From NCBI GenBank assembly GCA_023428135.1, contig JAEYZG010000069.1:1-46722 (forward strand): a DNA stretch of 46,722 nucleotides. Reading direction: 5' to 3'. Positions within the stretch are counted from its first letter, which is position 1, and every line of letters starts with the position of its first letter. A program made the translations under genes and the position numbers. This document shows positions 8,302 to 16,602 of this stretch, one piece after another. The notes under the pieces were generated by a model, which saw only the letters and a list, made by a program, of their open reading frames with translations, had not been told where the DNA came from and did no database searches. The DNA is from Bacteroidota bacterium. Lineage in GTDB: Bacteria > Bacteroidota > Bacteroidia > Cytophagales > Cytophagaceae.

Positions 8302-8433
8302 AAAAGTCGAAAGTTTAAAGTAAAATGAACTCGATATTATTTCTAAGTTCATTTTACTTTAAGATCAATTGTTGTTTTTACGCGAAAAACAGCCAGTTTC
8401 TCAATGTGATGATTCTTTAAACTTTCGACTTTT
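8302..8433. repeat. Nested inverted repeats at a convergent gene end
   Basis: The outer arms 8302-8320 and 8415-8433 are perfect 19-bp inverted copies (core AAAGTCGAAAGTTTAAAG). The inner arms 8315-8330 and 8347-8362 form a perfect 16-bp stem with a 16-base loop. The two share the bases TTAAAG on the left, so they are alternative pairings. The element lies between ispF and the oppositely oriented subtilase gene, so it may be a two-way terminator. The AAGTCGAAAGT core recurs at 19961-20036. Confidence 0.7.
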
Positions 8434-8437
8434 AACT

Positions 8438-9637
8438 TTACAAATGCGGTATCGGATCTGCTGTTCCGTCCGGGTCATTTTTTACAAACCCATCTTTCTT
8501 AAAATTCTTTCCTCGCATCAGAAGAATTCCTGCCATGTGAGGAGCTGCCATCGAAGTCCCGCTTATCGTTGCATAACCTCCATTCTTATAGGTTGAAACA
8601 ATTTTTACTCCCGGAGCACAGTAGTCAACACTTTTGCCATAGTTGGAAAATGATGCAAATGTGTCTGTTGAATCCATTGCGGAAACAGTATAAATATTGG
8701 GGTGATTCACTTTAGCCGGAGAGGAGCTATCAGTTTTGATGCCAGAGTTACCAGCTGCTATGGAAAATACGAACCCTTTATTGGCGGCATTCAACACTTC
8801 TTTATCTAAAGAGGGGGAATATCCTCCTCCTAAACTCATGTTAATTACATCACCGGTTTTACCATACTGCTCGATATACTGAACTGCTGCAATAATATTT
8901 GAAATACTTCCTTTGCCCTGAGCATCCATAGATTTTAAAGCAATTACAGTAGCACCTGAGGCAACTCCGACAGTTCCGAATCCGTTGTCCTTAGCTGCGA
9001 TTATGCCGGCAACGTGTGTTCCATGTCCATGATCATCATTAACTGTTGTGCCGGAAATAAAAGATTTTGACTTATAAGCATCTACTACCAGATCAGGATG
9101 GCTAAGATCAACTCCTGTATCTATAATCCAGACATACTTACCGGATCCTTCCGCATGCCCCACTCTCTTTGCTCCCCAACCAGGTGCCTGATATTCCACA
9201 CGTGCAGGGCAATCGCTGATAGATACAATTTTATCTTGCTCAATCAATTCAATATTGGGATCCTTTTTTAAGTTTTCAACTTCACTGGATTCAAGCTTAA
9301 TAGCAACACCTTTAAGATGGCCATCAAATGTGCGAAGTATCTTTTCCGGATCTATTCTGTTTGACCTAAGTACTTTGTGAAAAGCTCTGGTGCCCAGTTT
9401 TTCGCCTGTTTCAGCATATTTTACAATATACTGGCCTGGAATAACTTCCCCGTTGTTCAGTGCTGATGCTGTAAGACATTCGTCTTTGTCATCGTTTGAC
9501 GGAGGTGTTGTTGGCGTAGATGGTGTTTGTGTAGTCGGTTCCACTTCTCTCTCCTTTTTACAAGCTGAAAATAGGAGCGTTAATGCAAGTGAATAGGGGA
9601 TGATTCTTTTTCCTTTTCTTAAAAGATTTGAAAACAT
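8438..9637 (-). CDS. S8 family serine peptidase (subtilase), predicted lipoprotein
   Basis: A 399-residue exported protease. A hydrophobic leader ends in a probable lipidation Cys at 26 (LFSAC). A Thr/Pro/Ser-rich linker (about 33-50) follows, then an inhibitor I9-like propeptide (about 68-138, IPGQYIVKYAE...), then the peptidase domain. The catalytic triad is intact: D173 (IIDTGVD), H205 (HGHGTHVAG) and S362 (GTSMAAP), with oxyanion N297 (AAGNSG). It stops soon after the catalytic Ser helix, with a short polar tail and no T9SS sorting domain, so lipid anchoring probably fixes it to the envelope. ATG start at 9637. Its substrate is unknown. Confidence 0.93.
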   Translation of the reverse strand: MFSNLLRKGKRIIPYSLALTLLFSACKKEREVEPTTQTPSTPTTPPSNDDKDECLTASALNNGEVIPGQYIVKYAETGEKLGTRAFHKVLRSNRIDPEKILRTFDGHLKGVAIKLESSEVENLKKDPNIELIEQDKIVSISDCPARVEYQAPGWGAKRVGHAEGSGKYVWIIDTGVDLSHPDLVVDAYKSKSFISGTTVNDDHGHGTHVAGIIAAKDNGFGTVGVASGATVIALKSMDAQGKGSISNIIAAVQYIEQYGKTGDVINMSLGGGYSPSLDKEVLNAANKGFVFSIAAGNSGIKTDSSSPAKVNHPNIYTVSAMDSTDTFASFSNYGKSVDYCAPGVKIVSTYKNGGYATISGTSMAAPHMAGILLMRGKNFKKDGFVKNDPDGTADPIPHL

Positions 9638-9988
9638 AGAAGGATTTTGAGGTTTGAATCTGGCTGTGATATTCCGCCTGAATTATTTATAAACCCTCAA
9701 CATAATCCTTGTGTGCTATGGTTCAGTTGTGAGGGAAATTGTCAAGCGAAAAACTGAAAGTAAACTCCAAGGTGTCTGGTCTTTATTCTTAAGGAGGAAA
9801 GAAATATATATCGTTCCATTTCTCAATTTTGAAGGGATTGAATGTTTACAAAAAGAGGGGTAGAGTGATGCGCCCCCTACGGGATCGTACGTTATTATTA
9901 GTTAACATATGACCTCGTGGTTTTAATCTTCCTCAAAAAATGGACTGGAGTTAAAAAAGCCGCGCTGAAGTAGCTGTCTGACTTATAA

Positions 9989-10021
9989 ATTGATGCCATC
10001 GCTCTAAGCGATGGCATCAAT
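9989..10021. repeat. Dispersed palindromic hairpin, copy 1
   Basis: The arms 9989-10003 and 10007-10021 form a perfect 15-bp stem with a CTA loop; the core is TTGATGCCATCGCT. The same stem, with loop TCA, occurs at 31813-31845. The sequence is more GC-rich than its surroundings. It precedes the separate cysN terminator by 11 bases and has no T-run of its own, so it is better seen as a repeat element than as a terminator. Confidence 0.85.
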
Positions 10022-10031
10022 AAAACTTCAT

Positions 10032-10064
10032 AAAAAAAGCGAAGAGGTCATCTTCGCTTTTTTT
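10032..10064. terminator. Terminator downstream of cysN
   Basis: A perfect 14-bp stem (AAAAAAAGCGAAGA with its complement) with a GGTCA loop, flanked by A and T runs on either side, so it works in both directions. It lies 27 bases past the cysN stop. Confidence 0.9.
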
Positions 10065-10090
10065 GATATTTTATAAAATATAGATGATTT

Positions 10091-11368
10091 TTAAATAATC
10101 ATTCCGGCACCTACAGTTTCATTGGTAAACTCGTCAACAAGTATTACGCTTCCTGTAGATCTGTTGTTTTTATAACTATCGAAGAACAAAGGATTGGTAG
10201 TTCTTATAAGGATTCTTCCTATATCATTAAGTCCGATAGTTTTATCATCTTCTATTTTGTGCAGGGTATTGATGTTAACTTTGTAACGAACATCTTTTAC
10301 AACACATTTAGCTTCTCTTGAAGTATGTCTGATAATATACTTTGCAGACGGGTTTAACTTTTTATCGTTTAACCAGCAGATCATCAATTCGACATCCTGT
10401 CCTGAGGTCGGCTGATTGTTCGGCTTCACAATCATGTCTCCCCGGCTAATATCAATATCATCTTCAAGTGTTATTGTTACTGACATTGGAGGGAATGCTT
10501 CTTCAAGTTTTCCGTCAATAGTTTCAATAGACTTGATTTTTGAAGTAAATCCTGAAGGAAGCGCAACCACTTCATCTCCAGGTTTGAAAACTCCACCTTC
10601 AACTCTTCCTGCATAACCCCTGAAGTCATGATACTCTTCGCTCAATGGACGAATTACCCACTGAACCGGGAATCTTGAATCAATATAATTAAGGTCTGAG
10701 TTGATATTTACATTTTCCAATGTATAAAGAAGTGTTCCGCCTTTATACCAAGGCATGTTTTTAGACTCATCCACTACGTTGTCCCCATGCAAAGCAGAGA
10801 TAGGAATGTAACGGATATCTGGTACAGATAATTTTGAAGAGAAGTCAGAAAACTGTTGTTTGATTTTTTCGAAAACTTCTTCTTTATAGTCAACAAGGTC
10901 CATCTTGTTAACGCAGATGATAATGTGTTTTATCTGAAGCAAAGATGCAATAAATGCATGTCTGCAAGTCTGTTCTACAACACCATGTCTCGCATCAACT
11001 AGCACGATGGCAAGGTTTGCAGTAGAAGCTCCCGTTACCATGTTTCTGGTGTACTGAATATGGCCCGGAGTATCAGCGATAATGAATTTTCTTTTTGGAG
11101 TGGCAAAATATCTGTAAGCCACATCTATGGTAATACCTTGTTCCCTTTCAGCTCTAAGTCCGTCAGTAAGTAGTGCAAGGTTAACATAACCGTCGCCTCT
11201 CTGTTCACTGGTTCTTTCAATGGCTTCCAGCTGATCTTCAAAGATAGATTTAGAATCGTAAAGCAGTCTTCCGATCAGGGTACTTTTTCCATCGTCTACA
11301 CTTCCCGCTGTGGTGAACCTTAGAAGGTCCATTTCAAGATAGCTATTTTTAGTTTGTGTTTCAGTCAT
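10091..11368 (-). CDS. cysN: Sulfate adenylyltransferase large subunit (GTPase)
   Basis: CysN uses GTP hydrolysis to drive formation of adenosine 5'-phosphosulfate (APS) by CysD. The 425-residue protein has the translation-factor G domain: P-loop G22SVDDGKST30, D99TPGH103 and N154KMD157, followed by two beta-barrel domains. There is no C-terminal APS kinase domain, consistent with a separate cysC. ATG start at 11368. It is the last gene of cysC-cysD-cysN, 67 bases after cysD and ended by a strong terminator. Confidence 0.97.
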   Translation of the reverse strand: MTETQTKNSYLEMDLLRFTTAGSVDDGKSTLIGRLLYDSKSIFEDQLEAIERTSEQRGDGYVNLALLTDGLRAEREQGITIDVAYRYFATPKRKFIIADTPGHIQYTRNMVTGASTANLAIVLVDARHGVVEQTCRHAFIASLLQIKHIIICVNKMDLVDYKEEVFEKIKQQFSDFSSKLSVPDIRYIPISALHGDNVVDESKNMPWYKGGTLLYTLENVNINSDLNYIDSRFPVQWVIRPLSEEYHDFRGYAGRVEGGVFKPGDEVVALPSGFTSKIKSIETIDGKLEEAFPPMSVTITLEDDIDISRGDMIVKPNNQPTSGQDVELMICWLNDKKLNPSAKYIIRHTSREAKCVVKDVRYKVNINTLHKIEDDKTIGLNDIGRILIRTTNPLFFDSYKNNRSTGSVILVDEFTNETVGAGMII

Positions 11369-11435
11369 TGCTTTAAGGCTGTTATAATTTCAGTCGGCTA
11401 ACTGTTTTGAAATTGTACGTCTTGAAATTGATTTG

Positions 11436-12341
11436 TTAAAAATATCCTTGTTTCTTTCTGTCTTCCATTGCAGCTTCTGATCTTTTGTCGTCAGCTCTGG
11501 TGCCACGTTCTGTCTGACGCGCAGCCGCAACTTCCTGAATGATTTCATCAAGAGTGGAAGCTTCTGATTCAACTGCTCCTGTACAAGTCATATCGCCAAC
11601 AGTTCTGAATCTGATAGTTCTCTCTTCGTAATGTTCATCTTTTAGAAGAGTGATATAGTCAGATTTTGCTAAAAGCATTCCATTTCTGTCAACAATGGTT
11701 CTTTTATGAGAAAAATATATAGTTGGAATTTCAAGATTTTCCATGGCGATATATTGCCATACATCCATTTCAGTCCAGTTACTCAAAGGAAATATTCTGA
11801 AGTGCTCTCCCTGGCTTTTTTTGCCATTGAACAAATTCCAAAGTTCTGGTCTTTGATTTTTTGGGTCCCACTGACCAAACTCGTCTCTGTGAGAGAAAAA
11901 GCGCTCTTTTGCTCTTGCTTTTTCTTCATCTCTTCTGGCTCCGCCGAAGCAGGCATCAAACTTAAATTCTTCAATCGCATCAAGAAGTGTGATGGTCTGA
12001 AGTCCGTTTCTGCTTGGATTGGGTCCTTTTTCTTCAACAGCTCTTCCCTGATTTATTGAATCCTGTACATTTCTGACAATAAGTCTTGCACCAACTTTTT
12101 TCACAAGATCATCTCTGAAGTCCAGAGCTTCCTGAAAGTTGTGTCCTGTATCGATATGCATCAATGGAAATGGAAGCTTTGCAGGCCAGAATGCCTTCTG
12201 AGCAAGTCTTACCATCACAATAGAGTCTTTTCCTCCCGAAAAAAGTAATGCAGGTCTTTCAAACTGTGCGGCCACTTCTCTCATGATGAATATCGCTTCC
12301 GCCTCAAGCTGTTTCAGGTGACTTAAATTGTAGGAAATCAT
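11436..12341 (-). CDS. cysD: Sulfate adenylyltransferase small subunit
   Basis: CysD is the catalytic ATP pyrophosphatase-type subunit that joins sulfate to AMP, giving APS with pyrophosphate release. The PP-loop S35GGKDS40 (LLFSGGKDSIVMVRL) is present. The family segments MHIDTGHNF, FGGARRDEEKARAKERFFS and FPLSNWTEMDVWQY follow in order. Length (301) and C-terminus (DRKKQGYF) match the family. ATG start at 12341. It sits between cysC (52 bases upstream) and cysN (67 bases downstream) on the same strand, so a single transcript is likely. Confidence 0.97.
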   Translation of the reverse strand: MISYNLSHLKQLEAEAIFIMREVAAQFERPALLFSGGKDSIVMVRLAQKAFWPAKLPFPLMHIDTGHNFQEALDFRDDLVKKVGARLIVRNVQDSINQGRAVEEKGPNPSRNGLQTITLLDAIEEFKFDACFGGARRDEEKARAKERFFSHRDEFGQWDPKNQRPELWNLFNGKKSQGEHFRIFPLSNWTEMDVWQYIAMENLEIPTIYFSHKRTIVDRNGMLLAKSDYITLLKDEHYEERTIRFRTVGDMTCTGAVESEASTLDEIIQEVAAARQTERGTRADDKRSEAAMEDRKKQGYF

Positions 12342-12393
12342 AGGTTATAGGGTTTGAAAAGCCAAATATGGCTTAACTATTACAATTTTAAGG

Positions 12394-12990
12394 TTAATTT
12401 ATTTTTATCTTTTTGTAAACTGCCGTTAGGATCTCTTCTTTGCACATATCCAAAGGTTTAAGATCTGTTCTTACCTCCAGACTAGGATTCTGTGGTTCTT
12501 CAAAAGGTGAATCCAAGCCGGTGAAATTTTTTAATTCTCCATTTCTGGCTTTGCGATACAATCCCTTTACATCTCTTTGTTCACATATCTCAAATGGACA
12601 ATTCACATATAGTTCGAAGTAGTCTTCAGCGCCGATAATATTTTTGGCCATATTACGGATTTCTTCTGTCGGACTTATTAAAGAACAGATAGTTATAACC
12701 CCGCAGTTGAGAAATAATTTTGAAACCTCTGCTGCTCTTCTGATATTTTCTATCCTGTCAGCTTCAGAAAAACCAAGATTGTTATTTATTCCTGTCCTTA
12801 AATTGTCTCCATCCAGCAACTGTGTCAGGAATCCGTCTTTATGTAGTTCTTGCTCAATGGCTTTCGCTAAAGTGCTTTTTCCGGAACCAGAAAGACCAAC
12901 CATCCAGATCACAACAGATTTCTGGTGTAAAATCGTTTCCTTATCTTCTCTTTTAAGAATTCGATCAAATATAGGATGAATATTTTCCAA
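12394..12990 (-). CDS. cysC: Adenylylsulfate kinase
   Basis: CysC phosphorylates APS at the 3' position to give PAPS, the sulfate donor for sulfotransferases. The P-loop G32LSGSGKST40 is intact, and LDGDNLRTGINNNLGFSEADR with the later KGLYRKARNGELKNFTG are typical. The start is TTG at 12990: the preceding in-frame stop is at 13030-13032 with no ATG between, and the N-terminal sequence NIHPIFDR is the usual start of Bacteroidota homologues. It heads the cysCDN unit and is divergent from cysQ across a 104-base gap. PAPS made here can feed the sulfotransferase at 15520 or sulfate reduction (no cysH in the window). Confidence 0.96.
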   Translation of the reverse strand: MENIHPIFDRILKREDKETILHQKSVVIWMVGLSGSGKSTLAKAIEQELHKDGFLTQLLDGDNLRTGINNNLGFSEADRIENIRRAAEVSKLFLNCGVITICSLISPTEEIRNMAKNIIGAEDYFELYVNCPFEICEQRDVKGLYRKARNGELKNFTGLDSPFEEPQNPSLEVRTDLKPLDMCKEEILTAVYKKIKIN

Positions 12991-13064
12991 TGGATGTAAA
13001 GAAATTTTAATCTGTAAAATTACTACATTTTAGGTAAAAAAAAGAGAGAATGACCAAAATTATC

Positions 13065-13072
13065 TAAATTTG
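13065..13072 (+). promoter_or_regulatory. Candidate -7 element for cysQ
   Basis: TAAATTTG matches the Bacteroidota -7 consensus TAnnTTTG and lies 22 bases before the cysQ ATG in the cysC/cysQ divergent gap. No good TTTG -33 element is visible at the usual distance, so this is only a candidate. Confidence 0.45.
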
Positions 13073-13094
13073 AAATTCAATAAAAAGAGGAATC

Positions 13095-13877
13095 ATGCAA
13101 CTGCCTGAAATTAATTTTGATAAAGTTCAAGAAATAGCCCTGGGGGCAGGCAAACTCATTATGGAAGTCTATAGTCTGCCGGACTTTACCGACCTCATTG
13201 ATACTAAAGCCGATAATTCACCATTAACTCTCGCTGATAAAAAATCTAATGATTTTATCGTTGCGGGCTTAAAAAGTCTTACGCCGCAGATACCTATCAT
13301 TTCCGAAGAAGAAAAAGAAGTTCCATTTGAAGTAAGAAAAAATTGGTCAGTTTTCTGGCTGGTAGATCCTCTTGATGGAACTAAAGAATTCATAAAAAGA
13401 AACGATGAATTCACTGTAAATATAGGACTTATCGTAAATGGTTATCCGGTTGCAGGTGTTATTTATGCTCCTGCTTTGGATGAAATGTACTATGGCCAGA
13501 TTGGAAAAGGTAGTTTTAAAAATAGTAACGGAAAAACTTTTCCAATAAAAGTAAGCGACAGAAAAACAGCCCTTATAGGTGTTGGAAGCCGCTCGCACGC
13601 TGCAAAAGAGGAAGAAGATTTTTTCTCAAAATTTAATGTTGCAGACAGAATTTCCAAAGGAAGTTCCTTGAAGTTCTGTCTTATTGCTGAAGGAAGCGCT
13701 GATCTATATTATCGCCATGGACCGACGATGGAGTGGGATACTGGCGCAGGTCAGGCTATTGTGGAAGCAAGTGGTGGGCTTGTTGTAAATCTGGACAAAA
13801 AGAGATTTGAATATAACAAAGAGTCTTTGCTTAATAGTAGTTTTATATCTGCTTCTAACGAGGTGTTTCTTAGCTGA
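13095..13877 (+). CDS. cysQ: 3'(2'),5'-bisphosphate nucleotidase
   Basis: CysQ hydrolyses PAP, the product left after PAPS is used, to AMP and phosphate. The 260-residue inositol-monophosphatase-fold protein has the lithium-sensitive metal motif: acidic pair at E71-E72, D91PLDGTKEF99, and the C-terminal MEWDTGAGQAI segment. ATG start at 13095 with AGAGG just upstream. It is divergent from cysC and is followed within 21 bases by the glycosyltransferase-WbqC-sulfotransferase run. That places PAP removal beside both PAPS synthesis and PAPS use. Confidence 0.95.
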   Translation: MQLPEINFDKVQEIALGAGKLIMEVYSLPDFTDLIDTKADNSPLTLADKKSNDFIVAGLKSLTPQIPIISEEEKEVPFEVRKNWSVFWLVDPLDGTKEFIKRNDEFTVNIGLIVNGYPVAGVIYAPALDEMYYGQIGKGSFKNSNGKTFPIKVSDRKTALIGVGSRSHAAKEEEDFFSKFNVADRISKGSSLKFCLIAEGSADLYYRHGPTMEWDTGAGQAIVEASGGLVVNLDKKRFEYNKESLLNSSFISASNEVFLS

Positions 13878-13897
13878 CAGTTGCGTAATGTTTTAAT

Positions 13898-14833
13898 ATG
13901 ATTTTCTCTGAAATTAGTTATTCTGTTGTTGTACCTGTATTTAACAGTTCTCATTCTCTTGTTGAGCTGAGAGACAGAATTGATGCTGTTTTCAAAAATG
14001 AAATGAAGGAAACATATGAGCTTATTTTTATTGATGATGGCTCTGAAAATGAATTAACATGGCCATTTCTTGATGATCTTGCAAAAAAGAATATAGAAGT
14101 TACAAGCATCCGACTAATGAGAAATTTTGGTAAACAGGGTGCTTTGCTTTGCGGTTTTACTTATGCAAAAGGTCGTTACATTATTACAATAGATGATGAC
14201 CTTCAGCATTTTCCTGAAGATATCCCATCTCTTGCGTCACTGAAAGCTCATGATGTGGTCATTGGCAGATTTGAGAAAAAAGAACATAGTATAAATAAAA
14301 GGATATTTAGCCGAGTAAACAATTGGTTTGAAACAAAGCTACTCGGTAAACCTGAACATATCTCCAATAGTCCTTTTAAGCTTATAAAAGCTGAAGTTGT
14401 GAAAGCTTTTTTGCAAATTAAAACTCCAAATCCGTCTTTAAGTGCTTTATTGTTTTTTGTTACCAAGGATGTGAAAAATGTGTCTGTACGTCATGCAAGA
14501 AGAACCTATGACAAGTCAGGATTTACTCTGAAAAAGATGTTTGCGATCTTTGCCAATATGCTTTTTAATAACAGTAGTTTTTTGCTGAAACTTATTGCAT
14601 ATGTGGGTATCTCCATTTCTTTTTTCAGTTTCTTACTTGCATTGATTTATTTTATTAAAAAACTTACAGTTGGCATACCTGTTCCGGGATATGCATCTTT
14701 AGTAACTGTAACTTTATTTATTGGAGGACTTATGCTTTTCTCAATTGGTATAGTTGGAGAATATCTGATCAGGATCATTAACGGTGTCGAATTGAAGCCT
14801 GCCTATGTTGTCAGGGAAAAATCCGGAGAATGA
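13898..14833 (+). CDS. GT2 membrane glycosyltransferase (DPM1/GtrB/ArnC type)
   Basis: A 311-residue GT-A enzyme with two C-terminal membrane helices. The nucleotide-sugar site shows SVVVPVFNSS at the N-terminus, D46D47GS and D99DDLQH104. Residues about 230-254 and 266-290 are hydrophobic helices, followed by IVGEYLIRIINGVELKPAYVV, as in GtrB/ArnC proteins that load a sugar onto polyprenyl phosphate at the inner face of the membrane. The sugar cannot be told. ATG start at 13898. It leaves a single base before the WbqC-like gene, so it belongs to the same operon as the sulfotransferase and probably makes a glycolipid precursor for a surface glycan. Confidence 0.9.
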   Translation: MIFSEISYSVVVPVFNSSHSLVELRDRIDAVFKNEMKETYELIFIDDGSENELTWPFLDDLAKKNIEVTSIRLMRNFGKQGALLCGFTYAKGRYIITIDDDLQHFPEDIPSLASLKAHDVVIGRFEKKEHSINKRIFSRVNNWFETKLLGKPEHISNSPFKLIKAEVVKAFLQIKTPNPSLSALLFFVTKDVKNVSVRHARRTYDKSGFTLKKMFAIFANMLFNNSSFLLKLIAYVGISISFFSFLLALIYFIKKLTVGIPVPGYASLVTVTLFIGGLMLFSIGIVGEYLIRIINGVELKPAYVVREKSGE

Positions 14834-14834
14834 A

Positions 14835-15518
14835 ATGAAAAAGACTGTAGTCATTCTTCAGTCAAATTATATTCCATGGAAAGGATATTTTGATTTAATT
14901 AACAGCGCCGATGAGTTTATCTTTCTGGATGACGTTCAATATACTGTTAGAGATTGGAGAAACAGAAACAGGATCAAAACGGTAACTGGCTTAAAATGGC
15001 TTACGATACCTATTGGCAACAAGCGTGACCGAAATATCAATGAGGTATATTTTTCTGATGAAAGATGGAAGCAAAAGCATTTGCAGCAACTAAAACTAGC
15101 TTATATGCAGGCTCCTTATTTCAGAGATACGAAGGACCTCATTGAAGATGTTTATAACAATCCCACCAATAGCTTGTCAGAATTCAATCAATATTCAATA
15201 AAGAAGATAGCAGCATGGCTTGGAATTAAGACTGTGTTTAAGGATTCTATAACCTTTTATGCAAAGAAGAAGAGTACTGACAGACTTATAGATATCCTTA
15301 TTAAAACAGGAGCAACCCATTATCTGAGCGGTCCGGCTGGGAAGGAATATATCGATAGCAATCTGTTTGAAAAAGCTGGGATTGAACTTGAGTATTTTGA
15401 TTATTCCGGCTATATCGAATATCCTCAGTTGTACCCTCCATTTGTTCATCAAGTTACAATCCTTGATCTGATATTCAACACTGGTCCTAAAGCTATGCAG
15501 TATTTAAAAAGCTTTTAA
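14835..15518 (+). CDS. WbqC-like family protein
   Basis: A 227-residue protein with the WbqC family opening VVILQSNYIPWKGYFDLI (about residues 4-21), then DDVQYTVRDWRNRNRIK and a WLTIPIGNKRDR segment. WbqC proteins occur in O-antigen and surface glycan loci; their biochemical role is not well defined and may be transfer of an amino acid or other group to a sugar. A longer start at 14805 would overlap the glycosyltransferase by 29 bases. The ATG at 14835, one base after the upstream stop, is preferred. The sulfotransferase follows after one base. Confidence 0.88.
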   Translation: MKKTVVILQSNYIPWKGYFDLINSADEFIFLDDVQYTVRDWRNRNRIKTVTGLKWLTIPIGNKRDRNINEVYFSDERWKQKHLQQLKLAYMQAPYFRDTKDLIEDVYNNPTNSLSEFNQYSIKKIAAWLGIKTVFKDSITFYAKKKSTDRLIDILIKTGATHYLSGPAGKEYIDSNLFEKAGIELEYFDYSGYIEYPQLYPPFVHQVTILDLIFNTGPKAMQYLKSF

Positions 15519-15519
15519 C

Positions 15520-16602
15520 ATGAATTTCTTTTTAATTACCGGATTATACAGGTCAGGAACAACTCTTCTTGACAAGCTTTTATATCAACATCCTTCTCTT
15601 ACCGTTACATCCCAGCCTTATCCGTCTTTTTATCATTTAGTGAAAAAAAGGTTTAATGAAGAACGTAATATTCAATCTGTTTATCCCATTAATACCAGAT
15701 TGGATAATGATTATTATGAGATGCAGGATTTTATTAGATTCCTTAACCATTATAAGTTTAATGAAGGAGATCAGGTAAGTTCAGGAATGGACATGATTCT
15801 TCCTTCAGAAACTGGTTTTATTGATTCATTCAAAGAGTTGCAGCTAAGAGCAGGAAAAGAATTGGTTAAAAACGCGATAGAATATACCGGAAGTAAGGAA
15901 ATATTATGTGAAGATTTTATCGGTGTACTCCTTGAAAATGGTGTACATGTAATTCACATTGTAAGAGATCCCAGAGACGTGCTTTGCTCTGTTGCATTAG
16001 GAAAAGAATATACAGGGAAAACCAGGCCATTGTTATATACAATTAGAATGTGGAGGAAGTCTGTCGCATTTCGTATTCAATATTCTGAGCATCCTCTTTT
16101 TTACTCTGTCAGATATGAAGATCTGGTTAAATCTCCTCAGGCAGTATTGAAAGAGTTAGCTGGGTTTATGAAAATAAAAGAAATAGAATTGCCGTCGCGT
16201 CTTATGGACCAGCAGGGGAATATATGGAAAAGCAATTCATCATTTGGGGGAAGTGAACTTATCTCTTCTTCATCTATTGGCAAGTATAAAGAAATACTTG
16301 ATTCAAATATTATTTCTTATGTTAATACACTTTGCGCTCCTGAGTTGAAGTACCTGGATTACGAATGTGAAAATATAATGGAGCCCAAAGAAGTTTTTGA
16401 CGGATTTAAAGAGCCATTCCCAATACACCATGAATTGTTTCAGCACGATTATTCAGTTAGTGAAGTAAATCAAAACATTGAAATAAAAAGAGCGGGGCTT
16501 CTAAAGACAGATGGCCATTCCCTTATAGAAATAGAAAAGTATTATCAGTTTGAATCTGTATATAAAATTTTAAAAAAAGCATGCAATCTAAAATTGAAAT
16601 AA
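15520..16602 (+). CDS. Sulfotransferase family protein
   Basis: A 360-residue PAPS-dependent sulfotransferase-like protein. The 5'-phosphosulfate loop is G8LYRSGTT15 followed by a helix (LLDKLLYQHP). The 3'-phosphate site is VIHIVRDPRDVLCSVALG, with R149 and a Ser at 157. There is no signal peptide, so it should work in the cytoplasm on a precursor such as a lipid-linked sugar. It is packed between the WbqC-like gene (1-base gap) and mnmD (22-base overlap), and PAPS synthesis and PAP phosphatase genes lie 2-5 kb upstream. This context suggests sulfation of a glycan or glycolipid; the acceptor is unknown. Confidence 0.88.
   Translation: MNFFLITGLYRSGTTLLDKLLYQHPSLTVTSQPYPSFYHLVKKRFNEERNIQSVYPINTRLDNDYYEMQDFIRFLNHYKFNEGDQVSSGMDMILPSETGFIDSFKELQLRAGKELVKNAIEYTGSKEILCEDFIGVLLENGVHVIHIVRDPRDVLCSVALGKEYTGKTRPLLYTIRMWRKSVAFRIQYSEHPLFYSVRYEDLVKSPQAVLKELAGFMKIKEIELPSRLMDQQGNIWKSNSSFGGSELISSSSIGKYKEILDSNIISYVNTLCAPELKYLDYECENIMEPKEVFDGFKEPFPIHHELFQHDYSVSEVNQNIEIKRAGLLKTDGHSLIEIEKYYQFESVYKILKKACNLKLK

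Larger units (their letters stand above)
9638..10090. other. Gene-free gap with hairpin repeat and terminator
   Basis: About 450 bases separate the divergently read subtilase start from the cysN end. The left 350 bases hold no open frame I would call. The right end has the dispersed hairpin (9989-10021) and a strong terminator (10032-10064). The subtilase promoter must lie just right of 9637, but I see no clear -7/-33 pair. Confidence 0.6.

Noticed and set aside
8438..9637. Subtilase considered as a T9SS cargo protease
   Set aside because: It ends shortly after the catalytic Ser region with a polar tail and has no C-terminal sorting domain; a lipoprotein leader is present instead.
9989..10021. 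Hairpin repeat considered as part of a CRISPR array
   Set aside because: Only one copy is present at each place, with no regular spacers and no cas genes.
11706..12059. 117-codon plus-strand frame inside cysD
   Set aside because: cysD is a clear match over its whole length; the opposite frame has no family features.
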